Below are positions 1 through 13,600 of a stretch of DNA of 64,000 nucleotides, piece after piece. The notes beneath the pieces were generated by a model that was not told the origin of the DNA, did no database searches, and saw only the letters and a list, made by a program, of their open reading frames with translations. The stretch's first letter is position 1. Each line of letters starts with the position of its first letter. This stretch comes from Phallusia mammillata (taxonomy: Eukaryota > Chordata > Ascidiacea > Phlebobranchia > Ascidiidae), in the NCBI GenBank assembly GCA_003260075.1, contig QLIY01000005.1:173868-237867 (forward strand), given 5' to 3'. The position numbers and the translations under genes were made by a program.

Positions 1-212
1 TTATAAGCCAAAAATTCAGCTCAAGTTTTTTTATTAAAACAGCAAATTCTGATTTTTTATTAAATTTTCCGTAACAAACTCAATTTAAAATAGCAAAGCG
101 TTCTCTTGCCATTAACAGCAGTATTTAATCTCATAAATAAGCCACAGTCTAGGATTCAGTGTGCAGTTGCAGTGAAGAGAACTCATTTGTCCGTTTTAAA
201 CCACAAACTCAC

Positions 213-1682
213 CTCTTCATAATATTTGCTCATAAAACACCACAAATCTCGCAAGGCACGATTCTTGTCAAACTTACAAGCATGGCTCTGAAAAACACAA
301 TATAAAAGTTGCCTAATTTGCTGTTAAGTTATTGTAAAAAAAACAAGACCTTACCCTTGATATTTCCGCAATATAAGTGTTGACTTCTTGATCGCTGATG
401 GGATGTTGTTCCTTAACCACTTTGTAATATTCCTGGACCATTTTCTTGTAGTTTGGAATTTCTTTGGCATAGATTTGCTTGTTGATGGGCGAGTCCTGTG
501 TAAAACTCAGAGTTAGTGTGTGTAAGTGACAAAGAGGGTGTGGCACCAGCAAAAGAGACTATTTTAAAGTGAATACATGTGTCATGGCTTGTTTTTTGTT
601 CTGTAGTAAGCTCCGTGCAACTGGTGACAAGAGATACGCCGTTTCCTGTGTGATTTGTCCAGTTGTGGCATTGAACAGAATGGGTGAGGCATGGCTTTTT
701 AGCCTGTTACTCCCAACAAACATGTTTTTAGATGGCCACACTAGCATATACGACCTATCTCTTGTCACCAGCTGAACTGATGAGAACTTCTATGTGCACT
801 GAGAGAAGTGTATACATTTGACGATTTGCTTTAAACTTTTGTTCATCATTTCACAATGTTAAACAAAATGCAGTTGTTATTGAGTACTTGCTTAGCTTGG
901 AAATACCCCTGGCTTACATATCTAGTGGTTATGTTAGTATCTTTCAACCTACCTTTGTTGGTTTGTGTTCATTTACCGAACAAGCATCGATAAAAGTTTG
1001 TGATATAACAGCCATAGACGATGCAATAGTGTCAGGTTTTTCCACATCAAATACAGCCTCTGGGTTCTTCAGCAAAGTGACCCAGAACCTTGAGAGGAAA
1101 CTGAAAGAAAAACCTGTTTTTTACACAAGATACAAGTAGATGTATTTTTGTTCATTGGGCAAAGCCAAAACATTTACATGGGGTAGCAATTCAAAATTTA
1201 GTTAATTATAATTTCTCTCTTGTAACTTTTGCACATTTTTCTCTAATACCGAGCATAATATGTGTGTATAACCAAGTGCCAGGGTAAAGGGCAGTGGTTT
1301 TTGAAATGGGGGCAATTACCAACTATACATTTTTCAGAGGTAACTACATTATCATCATTTATTTTTGTGAAGCCAACCTTTTGCGAGATCTTAGCTGGCA
1401 ATTTAGGTTGCTCAATTTTGGGGCAGCAAATAGCAATCATTAAAAATATCCGAAACCAGCGCTCACATAAATCTTTTACAACTTCACAAATTGACGAAAT
1501 AGCACTAAAAAACTCGTAACAAACCTGTTGGTTTTCCATATGTGCAGTATTTCAGGGTCAGTGATGCCATTCTTTGATGCAATTTCATCCAGAAAGTGAA
1601 AGAAATGGCGGACTGGGCAGGGAACAATGTTTTTATCCAAGATGGCTTGCATCACTTTGTCCACATAGTTTTGCAAAATTCC
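213..1682 (-). other. PLXN: Plexin exons 37-40: second GAP segment
   Basis: Exons: 1682-1525, 1100-953, 495-355, 287-213. Exon 38 holds the second catalytic arginine motif ([11 protein letters not shown]) and the [10 protein letters not shown] helix. Exon 39 gives [16 protein letters not shown] and exon 40 [16 protein letters not shown] see no final exon in 1-212, so the extreme C-terminus, including any PDZ ligand that would separate class B from the others, is outside the window. Confidence 0.92.
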
Positions 1683-4600
1683 CTGCAAGGAAAAAATATC
1701 AAATCTTTTTTACTGAATTAAGTTACTGACTCAATGTTGGCGACCTAAGATGACAAAAGCCACAAGAAATGAGTTACTTTGTGTTATTACTTGCTTTAAG
1801 ATACATTACAATTTTTTTTACCACTAATATGTTTAAAACAAAAGCATAGAGTCATTACACAATAAGTAGACCGCATACAGTGCCACTTGTTTCAACCATA
1901 AGGTCTGATCAGTAAAGATGATGACAGTGTGCATTGTCTACATCTTACTTATAATGTTTCAAATATTACAATTTCACTAGACACAGTTTTATAACATCAC
2001 ATCTAAGTAAAACTTTTGCCCATTGTTGTGCAGTATTAACTGATGCCAATCATCCACTAAGTCATACTTGTATTTCTTAGGAAAGACCAAGCATTTAAAA
2101 TAGTGACATTTGGTACAATGCTCTTGGCATGGTTCGGTTTAGTCCACTTGGAAATAGATTCTGATCCACATTGGTTTTCTGTAGTAGTCAGAATTAACAG
2201 CAACTAACCTTCATGTTGACAAGTCGAAGTAAATACAGCTCTGGAATGTGCTTGTGTTTATCTTTTGGAATGGTGCTCTCTCTCTTGGTTTCGTTGTCGT
2301 CATTGTATTTCACCTGTCAAGCACACAAGAGTTCAAAAAAGAGAATAAATCAGCTGCACTGATGAGACTTTATTATTCAAAGCAGTGTGCACTGTCTAAA
2401 GCTTACAAATCATACTTGACAAATCAAATTCACATACCAAGTGATACATCTTGGTTGAAGCTTCCTCGGGTAACATTGGTGAGAGTGGGCTCGTCTCCAT
2501 GCTGTGGTTGGACAACATACTTGACATATCCTGTGCAAAGAGATGTGAAGTAAATAAAATGAGATCATCTATAACTTGGGTGCCAAAAACAAAACACTGT
2601 TTAACCATAAAAGGCAAGCCACCCATGGTGAAAGAAATATTAACACCCACAAGGATAGATACAAAACTACAGTTAATCCAGATCTTGCCCTAAATTGGAC
2701 AAATGATTTGGTAAGACTTAAACTAATAGATATTGCCCAATCTGGATAAATTTCTTGATCAAAATGGGTCTGGATTAACTGCGGTTTACTGTATTAAAAA
2801 AAACAATTTTCAAAACACACATTTATTTACATTTCAAATACCACTGCAGTTAAAGTAAAATATCTTGGCTAATGTTTTAACTGACATAGAAAAAATTTTC
2901 TTGAGAGAAAAATATTAAATTAAGATGCAAAGAATAATTTGAATTAAAAATTTCTAACTTAAAACACCAATCGTTGAACTTACATCAAAGAAATATTTTA
3001 AACAGAAAGCTAAATCTTAGCAGAAAGCTAAATTGCTCAAATAAAAGTTTCTTACTTGTGAATCTTCATATTCCTGTTGTTTTCTGATCAGGGCTAGAGT
3101 TGCATTATTAGCAACTTTGTAATCAGAAATAGACATAAGACGTCGCCATCTTGAACCCGGTTCTACAGTGAAGTCTTGGGTCGGCAATACTAGATGCCCA
3201 TTTCTACCAGTTCTCCATTCTAACAAACAAAAGCAACATATTTATTCTGTTGTAAACAGGGTGTGGTGAAAAATATGTGACAGGTTCTAGCTAGCAAGTC
3301 GCACACAATGCTGTAAAGTTTTTATGCCATTCTATGCAATAATGGGGAAAAGTGTGCATATGGGCCTGAATCAAAACCATTGTATTAAAACTTGCTTGAA
3401 ACCAACCTGACTTACAACTTTGGTATGCCTAAATCGTTATGCTGGACATAGCATAGTACTGGGGTCGGCAACCTTTTAGGCGACATGTGCCAATTTACTT
3501 GTTATTTTCATGTTTTAATGACCTTGCATGCCAACGTTTTTCTAAATAACAGTGGTTCATGCAAGCAGATATCAATAATAAAGAGAAAGCAGAGAGTTTT
3601 GTGCGTGTAAGGCTGAATTTATAACAATGGCATGATAAAAACTATAAACAAGCAGTGTATCAGGTTAAACCGTAACTTCAATACAAACACGCGAATCGGT
3701 TGGCATGCCATGAAAAACCACCTCAAGTGCCAACTTTGGCATGTGTATCAGGGGTTGCCGACCCCTGGCATATTATAACATCCACGAAAAATAGGGATAG
3801 CAGTCCATGAAACATAGTGTCAGATAAAATATTGGAATGGCATTGTAAATGTGTTGAAAAAGTCTATTTGGTTTGCTTAGTTCTGAATGCATTGGTTGGT
3901 ACATTCTGAGTGCAACAAACAATGAATGTGATTTACCAATATCAAGTTGGTCAGTTCTTGGTCTTTGAGAGAAAGGAACTCGTTTGTAAACAGCGTCCAT
4001 CACCTTTTCCTTCACCTGTAACCAAAAAATTTGCACTTTAAAATGGGTGGCACACAAGTAGTCTAAACTAGGGATTTTCAACCCTAGAAAACTGTTGAAA
4101 ACTTTTACGGAGTGTTGCAAATTATTTCAACGCAGGGCAAATAAGGGCCAAGCAGCATTAAATTGGGATTTTTTGTTTTTGTGATGAAAATATGATACAA
4201 ACCATACCTGTGCCACTGAGTCACATGACAAAACTTTAACGATCACAGGTTCCTCATCATTAGTTTCAATGAACAATGTCTGTAATAAAAACAATTATTA
4301 AATTTTTGAAAAATGTTAAAATAGTGTTGATAAAAATGATAAAAAGCAGATCAATGTGCAGAGTGCTATTTTTCTAACAATGCACCTTGAATCACTCAAG
4401 ACGGTTAATTCAACATTTATTTCAAAATAGGTTAGGGCTTGATAACAAAATGTGGAAATGCATGACCTCAGTTAATCCTTTATTGATCTCATTAAATTAT
4501 GAAACTATTCACATTCTAGTCTTGCTGCTTTACATTCTAGTCTTTAGGTGTGCTATGAGAAAAAATGAAAGTGTGCATCAAAGAGTTTGAGAACAAATAA

Positions 4601-7600
4601 AATCTAAGCATACCAGAATGTCAAATTCAATATCTTCCTTTAGCAGACGATCATCGCTAAGTGTGTATCGAGCCTTTCCTGTGATCGCATCCAATGGTCC
4701 TTTTGATACTTGTTGTTTAATGGCTTTTAGCAGAAGAAACAAAGGCCCCCCAGCGCTATCCTGCAGAATCATTTAAAATGTAGAACTTAGTAAACTAGTT
4801 AAATTACACCTATGCCGAAAATTATAAATGTAAATCTAAATTCTAAAAAAATATGAAAACAATGGGAAAATTGGTGGTCGGTCAAGTTTTTCGCACCAAA
4901 AACTAGTTATAGCCTGACAAACTGTTTTGCATACCATAACTAATGAGTGTTCTGTACATGCAATTTGTTTGGTGATTCTATTCAGTAGTGGGATTCAAAT
5001 TTTTTGACAGTCGGTTCTATCACAAAAGTCCTATTTTTCAGCCGGTGTATTGACAGGAAATCCAATGAAAGTACTCAGTAATGGTAACCGGCTCGCTGAT
5101 CTCATAAAATTTCGCGAGATGGTTCTATAGAACCGGTGCAAACCGGCTGTATCCCACCACTGATTCTATTTGCATAAAGCTCTAATGATCTCTGAAAATA
5201 TGGGTGAAATATATGTACCAAACAGGGGGTAAAATACATAAGAACTAAACTGAAGTAGCTTCTTCTTTGATAGAAAGAAAAAGTAGTAAAATGAACAGTT
5301 TCTTTTATGAAAAAAAAATTCAAATAAAACTGTAGAAACTTAGGATCGCTTGCTGAGTTAACAAAATCAACATAAAAAGGTGGACTTTATCGTATTTTTC
5401 TCACCCTCAAGTATGGGTACAAACAAATGTACATCCAGTTACTCAGCATTCTTTCGGCGACCGAATCGCTTCTGTAACCATGGCAGCATGCAAAAACAAG
5501 ATGTCAGTATCGAACAAAAAACAAAACAAACATAAAAATAACAAAAGAATGCATGACAAAACAAAAATGAAAAATAGCAGGTGAGTTAAACTGCATACCT
5601 CCGCATTACAAGTTTGGGATTCCTCATGACATTATTACTGATCAGATCAGACACCAAAGACTTCATAATTCTACAAACATACAAAAAAATGGTATAAAAG
5701 TTTATTTAATTGACTGACCCATAAATTTTTTTAAAAAGTACTTACTGTAAAATGTGTGGAACTTTAACTTTTTATACAAAACAATTTTACAAATTTATGA
5801 GTGTAAAAAAATGTGGATTTTTTTTAAATGTGGAATTTAACTTTCCGCATAATACTGTTTTACAAAGTTTGAGTGTAAAAAATGTATTGTTTTAGGGTGA
5901 GAATATATTGACTGGATACGTCATCAGTAAAAATAATTGAAAACACTTAAGTTTAAATGTAGATTCAGCAAAAACAAAACTGCATTGAAGCTTGTGTATA
6001 GAGAACACATCCATCTCAAAATTTTAACAATAATTGTTGTTATTATCAACACAAAAATCGTAAATTTGAAAAAAAACTTTATCCTGCATTTGTCAGAATT
6101 TAAGTTGGTTTGCCATAATTATGAAAAAAGTTTGTTACTCTGTGAAGTAGTCGAGTTTTTCGTGTAAAACCACTGAAAGCAGTGAGGCAACATTTCCCTT
6201 GTCACGGGTTCCAAAATTTTTCTGATCCTCCAAGGTGTGAACGAACACCGATAGAAAATTGTGGTTGGACAGAAGAAGCAGAAATTGTGCAAGGCCGTGT
6301 TCAAGGTCAGGTGGAATCTCCGAATCTTCCTGCAATAATTAAGCAGGAAGTTTTGAACCCAAGTACTTGGAACTGAGCATCGCTGTTTTTGATGCTCGGC
6401 CGAGTTGTGGCGCAAACTGACCCCGAGCATTAAATATTCCTGCCCTTCCAACATACCACACTAGTGTTCGAGAGGGTATCCAAGAACAAAGGGCGTTACA
6501 TGTTGGAAAACATACTTTTGAGGCCTGTACACCTTATTACACCGCTGGTGTTGGAAAGCTAGAAGCCTAGTGAATGTGCTTGGCCAAGCATGAGCTTTAA
6601 CATGAGATGCTTGGTGTTAGACCAAACAGAACATTTGCAGTTTTGGCCCATTCGTAATAACTACGATACAAAAAAGCTGCAAATTCTGTTTCCAAAAAAA
6701 TACAAAAAATACAAGAACTTACTGTAGGTTCATGCATACATGGGTGGTAGCGATGGCTTGGAAAGAACAGGTTAGTTATGTAAGTTCTGTAATCCAGACA
6801 AGGTATTCCGTAATCCCCAACATCTCCAGCAAGGTCGTCCATATCTATACTGAGTTCAGCAAATGCTTTGCGGAAATCAGCTCTAACCGACATTTCCATA
6901 CTTTCCATTGCCTTTTGGAAGTCATTTCTGCCAAAAGTTTGAAGTCAAGAAGTCTTTTTATTTCAATCCAACTCTTAAAGTTAAAATTTGTTAAAAAAAG
7001 TCATTGCAGATGTAGGATTTTTTTTACTTTTACAGACCACTGTTTAGTGAACATATGCAATTTGCAAAAAAATTGCATTTTTTTATTCTCGTACAAAAAA
7101 TGATTTAGAGTTAAACTTTTAGGAATACTGTTATCTGACTGTATTTCTCCAACTATACAACCAAGAGTATAAAATAAAAAAATTTTCTACACCACTATAT
7201 GTCGATTCAAGAAAATAAATTAAGAAATATTTACAACATTTAATAACAAAACTGACTTGTTCGATTTGTAGCTTTTCTTCATACACACGCACACGATAGC
7301 AATGATCAACACAATCAACCCAACAGTTACAGGTATTACGATAGCTAGAACATAAGTGGTAATCCCAGTTCCTGAATCATCTGTGGCATATTTTATTGTT
7401 CCAATGTTGTGTCGTAAATTTCCAATAGTCAATTCAACTGGGTAGGAGCTGGCATCACCTGTTAACAAATATCAAAAAATGTTAGCAAAGAAATTTTGTG
7501 TGTCTCTTTTATTGCCATCTCAAAGCTAAAATGCAGCCCTCTATTTTTTGCAAGATTGCAGCAGTAGAGCTTCCTATTGTCATTTTTTTGGTAAAAATAA

Positions 7601-10600
7601 TGAACAAATTTCAAAAAAGGTCAGCAAAGAATATTTTACAAGGCCTTTTTATTGCCATTTCCAAGCTAGGCTATCAAATACAGCTCTGTTTTTTACAAGA
7701 TTGCACCAGTAGAGCTTCCTATTGCCAGTTTTTCTTTGTAAAAATAATGAATATTCAAAATTTTCAAAACTCCTTTGAAAAAAGCAAAAACAAAAAAATT
7801 GGCACCTCACATTTAAAAATGAATTTATACCAGAAATTTGGTGATTTGAAAACTCTAGGAGCTTGTGTATATGACCACACATGAAAAATAGAGACATAAA
7901 AAGGTAACTAGTTTGTGGTTACATTTAATAGCAATCAATCTGATTCTGATTTGTGTAAACTATACAGAAGTTAATGACCTTCTTTTTTGGGAACTTTACA
8001 CAAAGGTTCTTCAGTGATAAAAGCTTTCAAAAGACACCGACTGGAACCAACCATCACTATGATCTCATCCTTAGTAATTGCTTGTTGGTTTAAGTCATAG
8101 ATCTGCAAATAAGGAAGCAAAACTATAATCACGATCCAAAAGAGGAACTAATTTTAAAATTTTCACAGGAACAATATTAACAAAATGATTAAAAAACACC
8201 CCATCATTGGAGAAAACTAGTGTGTGGGCACTTTAGGGAAATATTCACAAAACACAAAAAAACAGAACTACCATTACATCATCACTAAGGAGAACAGAAT
8301 ACAACAATAGCAAGTTGGCATGGCTGACTTAACTTACAACACAAGTTCACCTGTGACCTGCTTTGTGCATTGTGTTCAATCAGTTTCAGGTTACAATTTT
8401 ACACAACTGCCGTAAAGGCTGTAGGAAGCTTGGAAAAATGACTTATCAGCAAAATCAACATATCACTTACCCGTAAAACAAGAAAATCATTTTCTTTGTA
8501 TAGTTTGTCCTGGTCAGTAAGCTGTTCGACTCTGGGGTTAGGCAGGTACGTCAAATTTCCAAAAGTCTTCAAATCCGCTTTATACTTATCCATGGATAGG
8601 CTAAGTTTGGCTGGTAGTTTCACATACTGGGTTATGTTGGAAGATACATTCATAACCAGAGATGTTATCTAAAACAGAAGTAATTTGTAAAAAATATCCA
8701 ACGATGAGCTGGTATATGTTGGCTCGACTTAATAAGTAGAAATAAATAATTCATGAAAACACTGTATATGTCACGCCAAGTAAAATAAGGGCACAAGATC
8801 TACAAAAATGATTGAATATTGCCACACTTAAATGGCAGATCATTACTCAGATCACTTGTGCAAAAGAGTAATATAACACAATAATTTATATGCCACAGTA
8901 TTTAGTAACAACTGGGTCATGGTAGAAATAGACAGTAAATAAATGTGTTTTTTGGTATCAATAAAATGTTATGAAATTTTGCATTTCTTTAACCTTTATT
9001 TATCATTTACACAAATTACTTTTTAGTGAAGCAGACAAAAATAATTTTGTGCTGTATGTATTTTTTTGTCATTTTGGGATGAAAAAACCTAAAAATCCTG
9101 AATAAAATGATTTCACTTACTGTTGGAGAAGGACAATACATAAAAGTTGCATTGACAACTGTACATATTGAAGAGTATTTGTAAGACGTGAATGCAGACA
9201 ATGCCTTGTCTATGTTGACGGTTTCAATGGATCTTTTACGCATTACTGATCTCAGAAAATGATGTTTATCAAAAACTTCTCTTTTGCGTCTTTGCTGGTG
9301 ATTGGTGATGTCTGGATATCCAGTTTCAACACTACAACATAAAATCAAAATTTACTTTTTTTGGAATTTTTGTGTCATCTTTGCAAAAAAATTGAAAAAC
9401 TTCACGAAAAAAAAAAGCTTTAAAGAGTTATTTGAAAATCTAGTACATCATTCAATTTTTATTTCTATTATAAAGGAGGTGGCTTGGAAAAATAACCCAT
9501 AATTACAAAAAACAGTTGGTGTAAATGATAAAAAAACACATGGTGCAACGCTTTGTAGTCTAAAAAAGTCATTTTAAAATCTGTTACCTCCAATGTATCA
9601 CATTTTGTCTAGTACTGTAACAAATAACCTCGATTTTATTGCTTTACTTAGGTACACCACCCACCATATTGGTTCATTGTGCAAACAACATTTAAATCGA
9701 AGCAAACAAATGGCAAAAATACTAAAAAGCCAAATGTCAAGTCAGTTCCATGTTTAGCTAACGCTACTTACAAAAATATCGGTGTTTGAACTGAAGTTAA
9801 ATTGTTTCCTTCGAACGAAATATTTCTTCCCCCTCCAAGGAAACTACCAAGGCTGGGGCCTTCACTTAAACTGTAAACTTTATGTATCTGAAAAAACAAA
9901 GTCACATTTTACTCAAAAATTTTATTTGATACATAGTTTTAGGAAAGTGGATGTTTAAATCCAACTAGAAAGGTGGCTTTCTAAATATTTCCATTTTATG
10001 CATTCTATGTCCTATTTACCAATTTACTATACACATCATTTGATCTACACATATGATTATTTTTGAAAACAAAAATGAATGGGACCCACACACGTGTTTG
10101 TGCGCATTTACGGTAAACAAATGTTGTGTATATTTTGGGATTCTTAGGGACAAATTATTATTAGAAAGCATGGAAGGGGACCCATAATAACTATACAGTT
10201 TTACAAATTTATGTGAAAAAAATACTGAAAAAAACGCCACTATAAGACTTTTGTTCGTTAAATTTGAAACAGATTGTTGTTAAATTTAATAAAAAAAATA
10301 CTTTTAAAAAAGCATACATATTTTTTACAAATTAATATTTTCTACATAAACATGATTTCTTTGTTATGTAACCTAATATTAATTTCAGAATACAATCATT
10401 ATGTTTAGCTTTACAACACAGCCATCGTATTTAAGCTCAACTGAGCATAACATACCAAACATGATGTTTCTTTGTACTGAAATACCAGCTTGTTGTGATT
10501 TATAACCATCCAGCGACAAATCGAATACACACCCTTACCTGAGGATTTGCAGTGTATGTAAATCGCTGCTTTAAACTTAGACTAAGTTGATCGAATGTCA

Positions 10601-13600
10601 ATGTCACGGTCATGTTTGCAATAGGCCGAGGTGCTTCTTGTGTAACACATGTCAAATAGGAATAGTTGGTTCTAAAATTTTATAGGAAAAAAATGTTTAA
10701 AACCCTTAAAATGTCCCTTTATCAAACCTTTATCAAAAGATTATTCAGCTAACCAGTTATTCTTAGGACCACTACAATATCAAATCTTGTAAAAATCTAG
10801 ATCAAAATAGTGCCTGAGACCTTGTATGTAATGAATTCAATTTTATTGCAGACATTTTAATAAATGGTGTTGTTATAAACTGGCAAAATTAATGGATCAT
10901 ACCATATATTCAGTTTATATTTTTTAAGGGTGAAAGTTCAATTTTAGTTTACAAATAGTCTGTAAAGATTATGAGTTTTATATCGTGAATTTAAATCAAT
11001 CATTACCAACAACGCTGCTGTTATAATCAGTGGTAAATTAATGGATAATATAATCAATTCACGTTTTACAGTCAAAGTTTAGCTTTAGTCTAAAAAATAG
11101 CCAATAAAGACGAACACATATAAAAAATTTGAGAAGCCCTATAGGTGTATGCAGTGGTGGGATTCAGCCAGTTCGCACCAATTCTACAGAACCATCTTAC
11201 GAAATTTTATGAGATCAGCGAACCGGTTAGCATTACTGGTTACTGTCAATGGACTTTTTGTAACAGAACCGACTGAAAAATGTGACTTCTGACAAAAATT
11301 TGAATCCCACCACTGGGTGTATGTGTTTATTTTTTTTTGATTAACAATAACCTAACTTACTCTTGAATATCACAGCTTAAGGAGTCACCAATGCTGACAG
11401 TGATGTCAGATCCAGTGTTAAGAAAGTCCCCAGTGATATTAATTAAAGTTCCACCTGCTTGTGGGCCCAGGATGGGGAACAGTTGTGAAGGAATTGGGTC
11501 CCTAGAGAGGAACACGGACATAGAGTTAGATGGTGCAATCTTAAAGAGAAAAGCACACAGGAACAAGTTTCACAATGGCGCCAAGGGCAGCATGGTAATT
11601 GCCAGACAATAAATATTTAACGATACTGGTGGGTTGGAAGGGACATATAATGTGTTGTATACTAGTATATGTAGGTTATGGTCATTCTGATGAGGAGTTA
11701 AGGACAAATTTTGGTTAATACACATTACCAAACTGCAACTAAGTTAAAAATTTACATTAAAAAGTGTTTTGTCATTATATACGTAAATCAAATGAGTAGT
11801 TCATAAATCTGGCCTAAAATATTACCAGAATCAATATACAAAAACAGAAATTAAAATTGCAACTTCGTAACCAAAAAACAACATATGTAATTGCAAGAAA
11901 CATTTATAAGTTGTCAATAAATTGAGAAAATTTTGCACAAATTTACTACATTTTACATACAAATACAAAAGACTAATTAAAAAATGCAAACATATCTGAA
12001 AACACATACTAGCATATTAAGCTTTACCAAAATATACATGTATAGACCATTACATTATTCCTTATAGCAGTACAGTGAGTCTAAAACCAACACAAAGGGT
12101 ACTTAAGGGGCAAAAGTCCTAGTATCGATGGCTAAGCACACAGAATTGAACTTAAAACCCTATAACAGGAGACTGGCGCCTTCGGATACAATTATACTAT
12201 CAGGTGAAACAGCATTCACAATGACAGCAATGCTGGCTAAGTGGATATGCTTAACTGTGCATGAAAAGTCTTGCAATGAGACAAAAGCCTTGCACCGATT
12301 TGGAGGTCATTGTGCAGAGTGAACTAATTGGGCGATGCACTGCTGAGACAATTGTTTGAGAAACTCAGCAGTAGTCTGTTTGTTAATCTATTCGACAAAT
12401 ATAGCTTTGTCAACATAAGAAGTATCATGCTGTTTGCCTAAGTGTAATGAGATGTTAATCTGTACGTCCCTTTGTATGATGTAATATCTTCAAATTGGCC
12501 ATTGGGGTATAATTCATGTAAATATCTCCTAAAGTAACTGCATAAATTTGTGTTGAATAAGTGGTATAAAATGTCATTCTATATGCCAATTGAGTCTGTA
12601 TGTTATAAGGTACTGGCTTAAAATTGTCCAATGGGATTAGGTTACAACATCATAGAGAAAACAACTGTACATTTTGCAACAAATCATTTTTGATGTGAAC
12701 ACACCTGTACACAAAATCTTCCTTTGATTCTTTCGTCTCATTCCGAATAGTAACAGAAATTTTCCCAGACCTCTTAGAAGACTTTGCTGTCTGACATACA
12801 ACCCTAAAGTAATAAGCAATGTTAAAAAGTGTCCAGTGTTTGAACAAAACACCCACATAGGCTGATAACTTACTTGAGAGAAGTTTGGTAGTACTGGTTT
12901 AGTATTTTACACGGTTGCCCGGCAACTGTTACTTGCTGAATATCTTGGGGTTGCGTTCCCATGTTTATGCCAGTAATGGTCAGTTTTGTGCCACCCAGCA
13001 ATGGTCCACTCATTGGTGAGAAACCCTACAGAAAAAATGTTTCTAATTTTGAATAAAAGTACCCCCCCCCCCCCAGCAATGGTCCACTCATTGGTGAGAA
13101 ACCCTACAGAAAAAATGTTTGTAATTTTAAATAAAAGTACTTTTAAGTTGTTTTTTGAATGTGGCACTGAAGATACTTTCACAAACGAATTGTTCAATAT
13201 ATGATAGCTAACTGATTTAGACTGGAATTAAATGTTTCCATAGCTTGTCGATTTGTATAATGACTGATTTCCTATTAATTTTTTGGTAAAATTGGGATTC
13301 CTAATAAATTGGATAAAGAAAAACACTGCTTTCATTAAGTGGGTTGAGAGGTTTATGAATTATTTGCAGCTGGATTCAAAAACAAGCACTTTGGTCATAA
13401 TGATTTTTAAACGATGACACCCTCCACATATAACAAGATTACATTTGCTATAAACCAACTGGCAAATTTTTTATAACTTTGAAAATCAAAATTTCGGAAT
13501 TTTGTCGATATACTTTTTTACAGTACTTATATATACATACAGTAGGGTTACAGCAGCTAGTTAGAAAAGATAAAAACTTTAATGTAAATGGCATGTGAAT

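Larger units (their letters stand above)
2209..4760 (-). other. PLXN: Plexin exons 31-36: Rho-GTPase-binding (RBD) insert
   Basis: Exons: 4760-4614, 4279-4208, 4015-3937, 3219-3056, 2530-2438, 2313-2209. The sequence runs from [17 protein letters not shown] and the conserved [18 protein letters not shown], through the ubiquitin-like RBD ([43 protein letters not shown]), to the return into the GAP fold ([15 protein letters not shown]). In the family this insert binds Rac/Rnd GTPases. Confidence 0.93.

Noticed and set aside
1-212. Final plexin exon
   Set aside because: No frame here continues the GAP domain after the donor at 212, so the last exon must lie further left.
7498-7884. 128-codon plus-strand open frame
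   Set aside because: Covers a diverged tandem repeat in a plexin intron and is not conserved between the two units.
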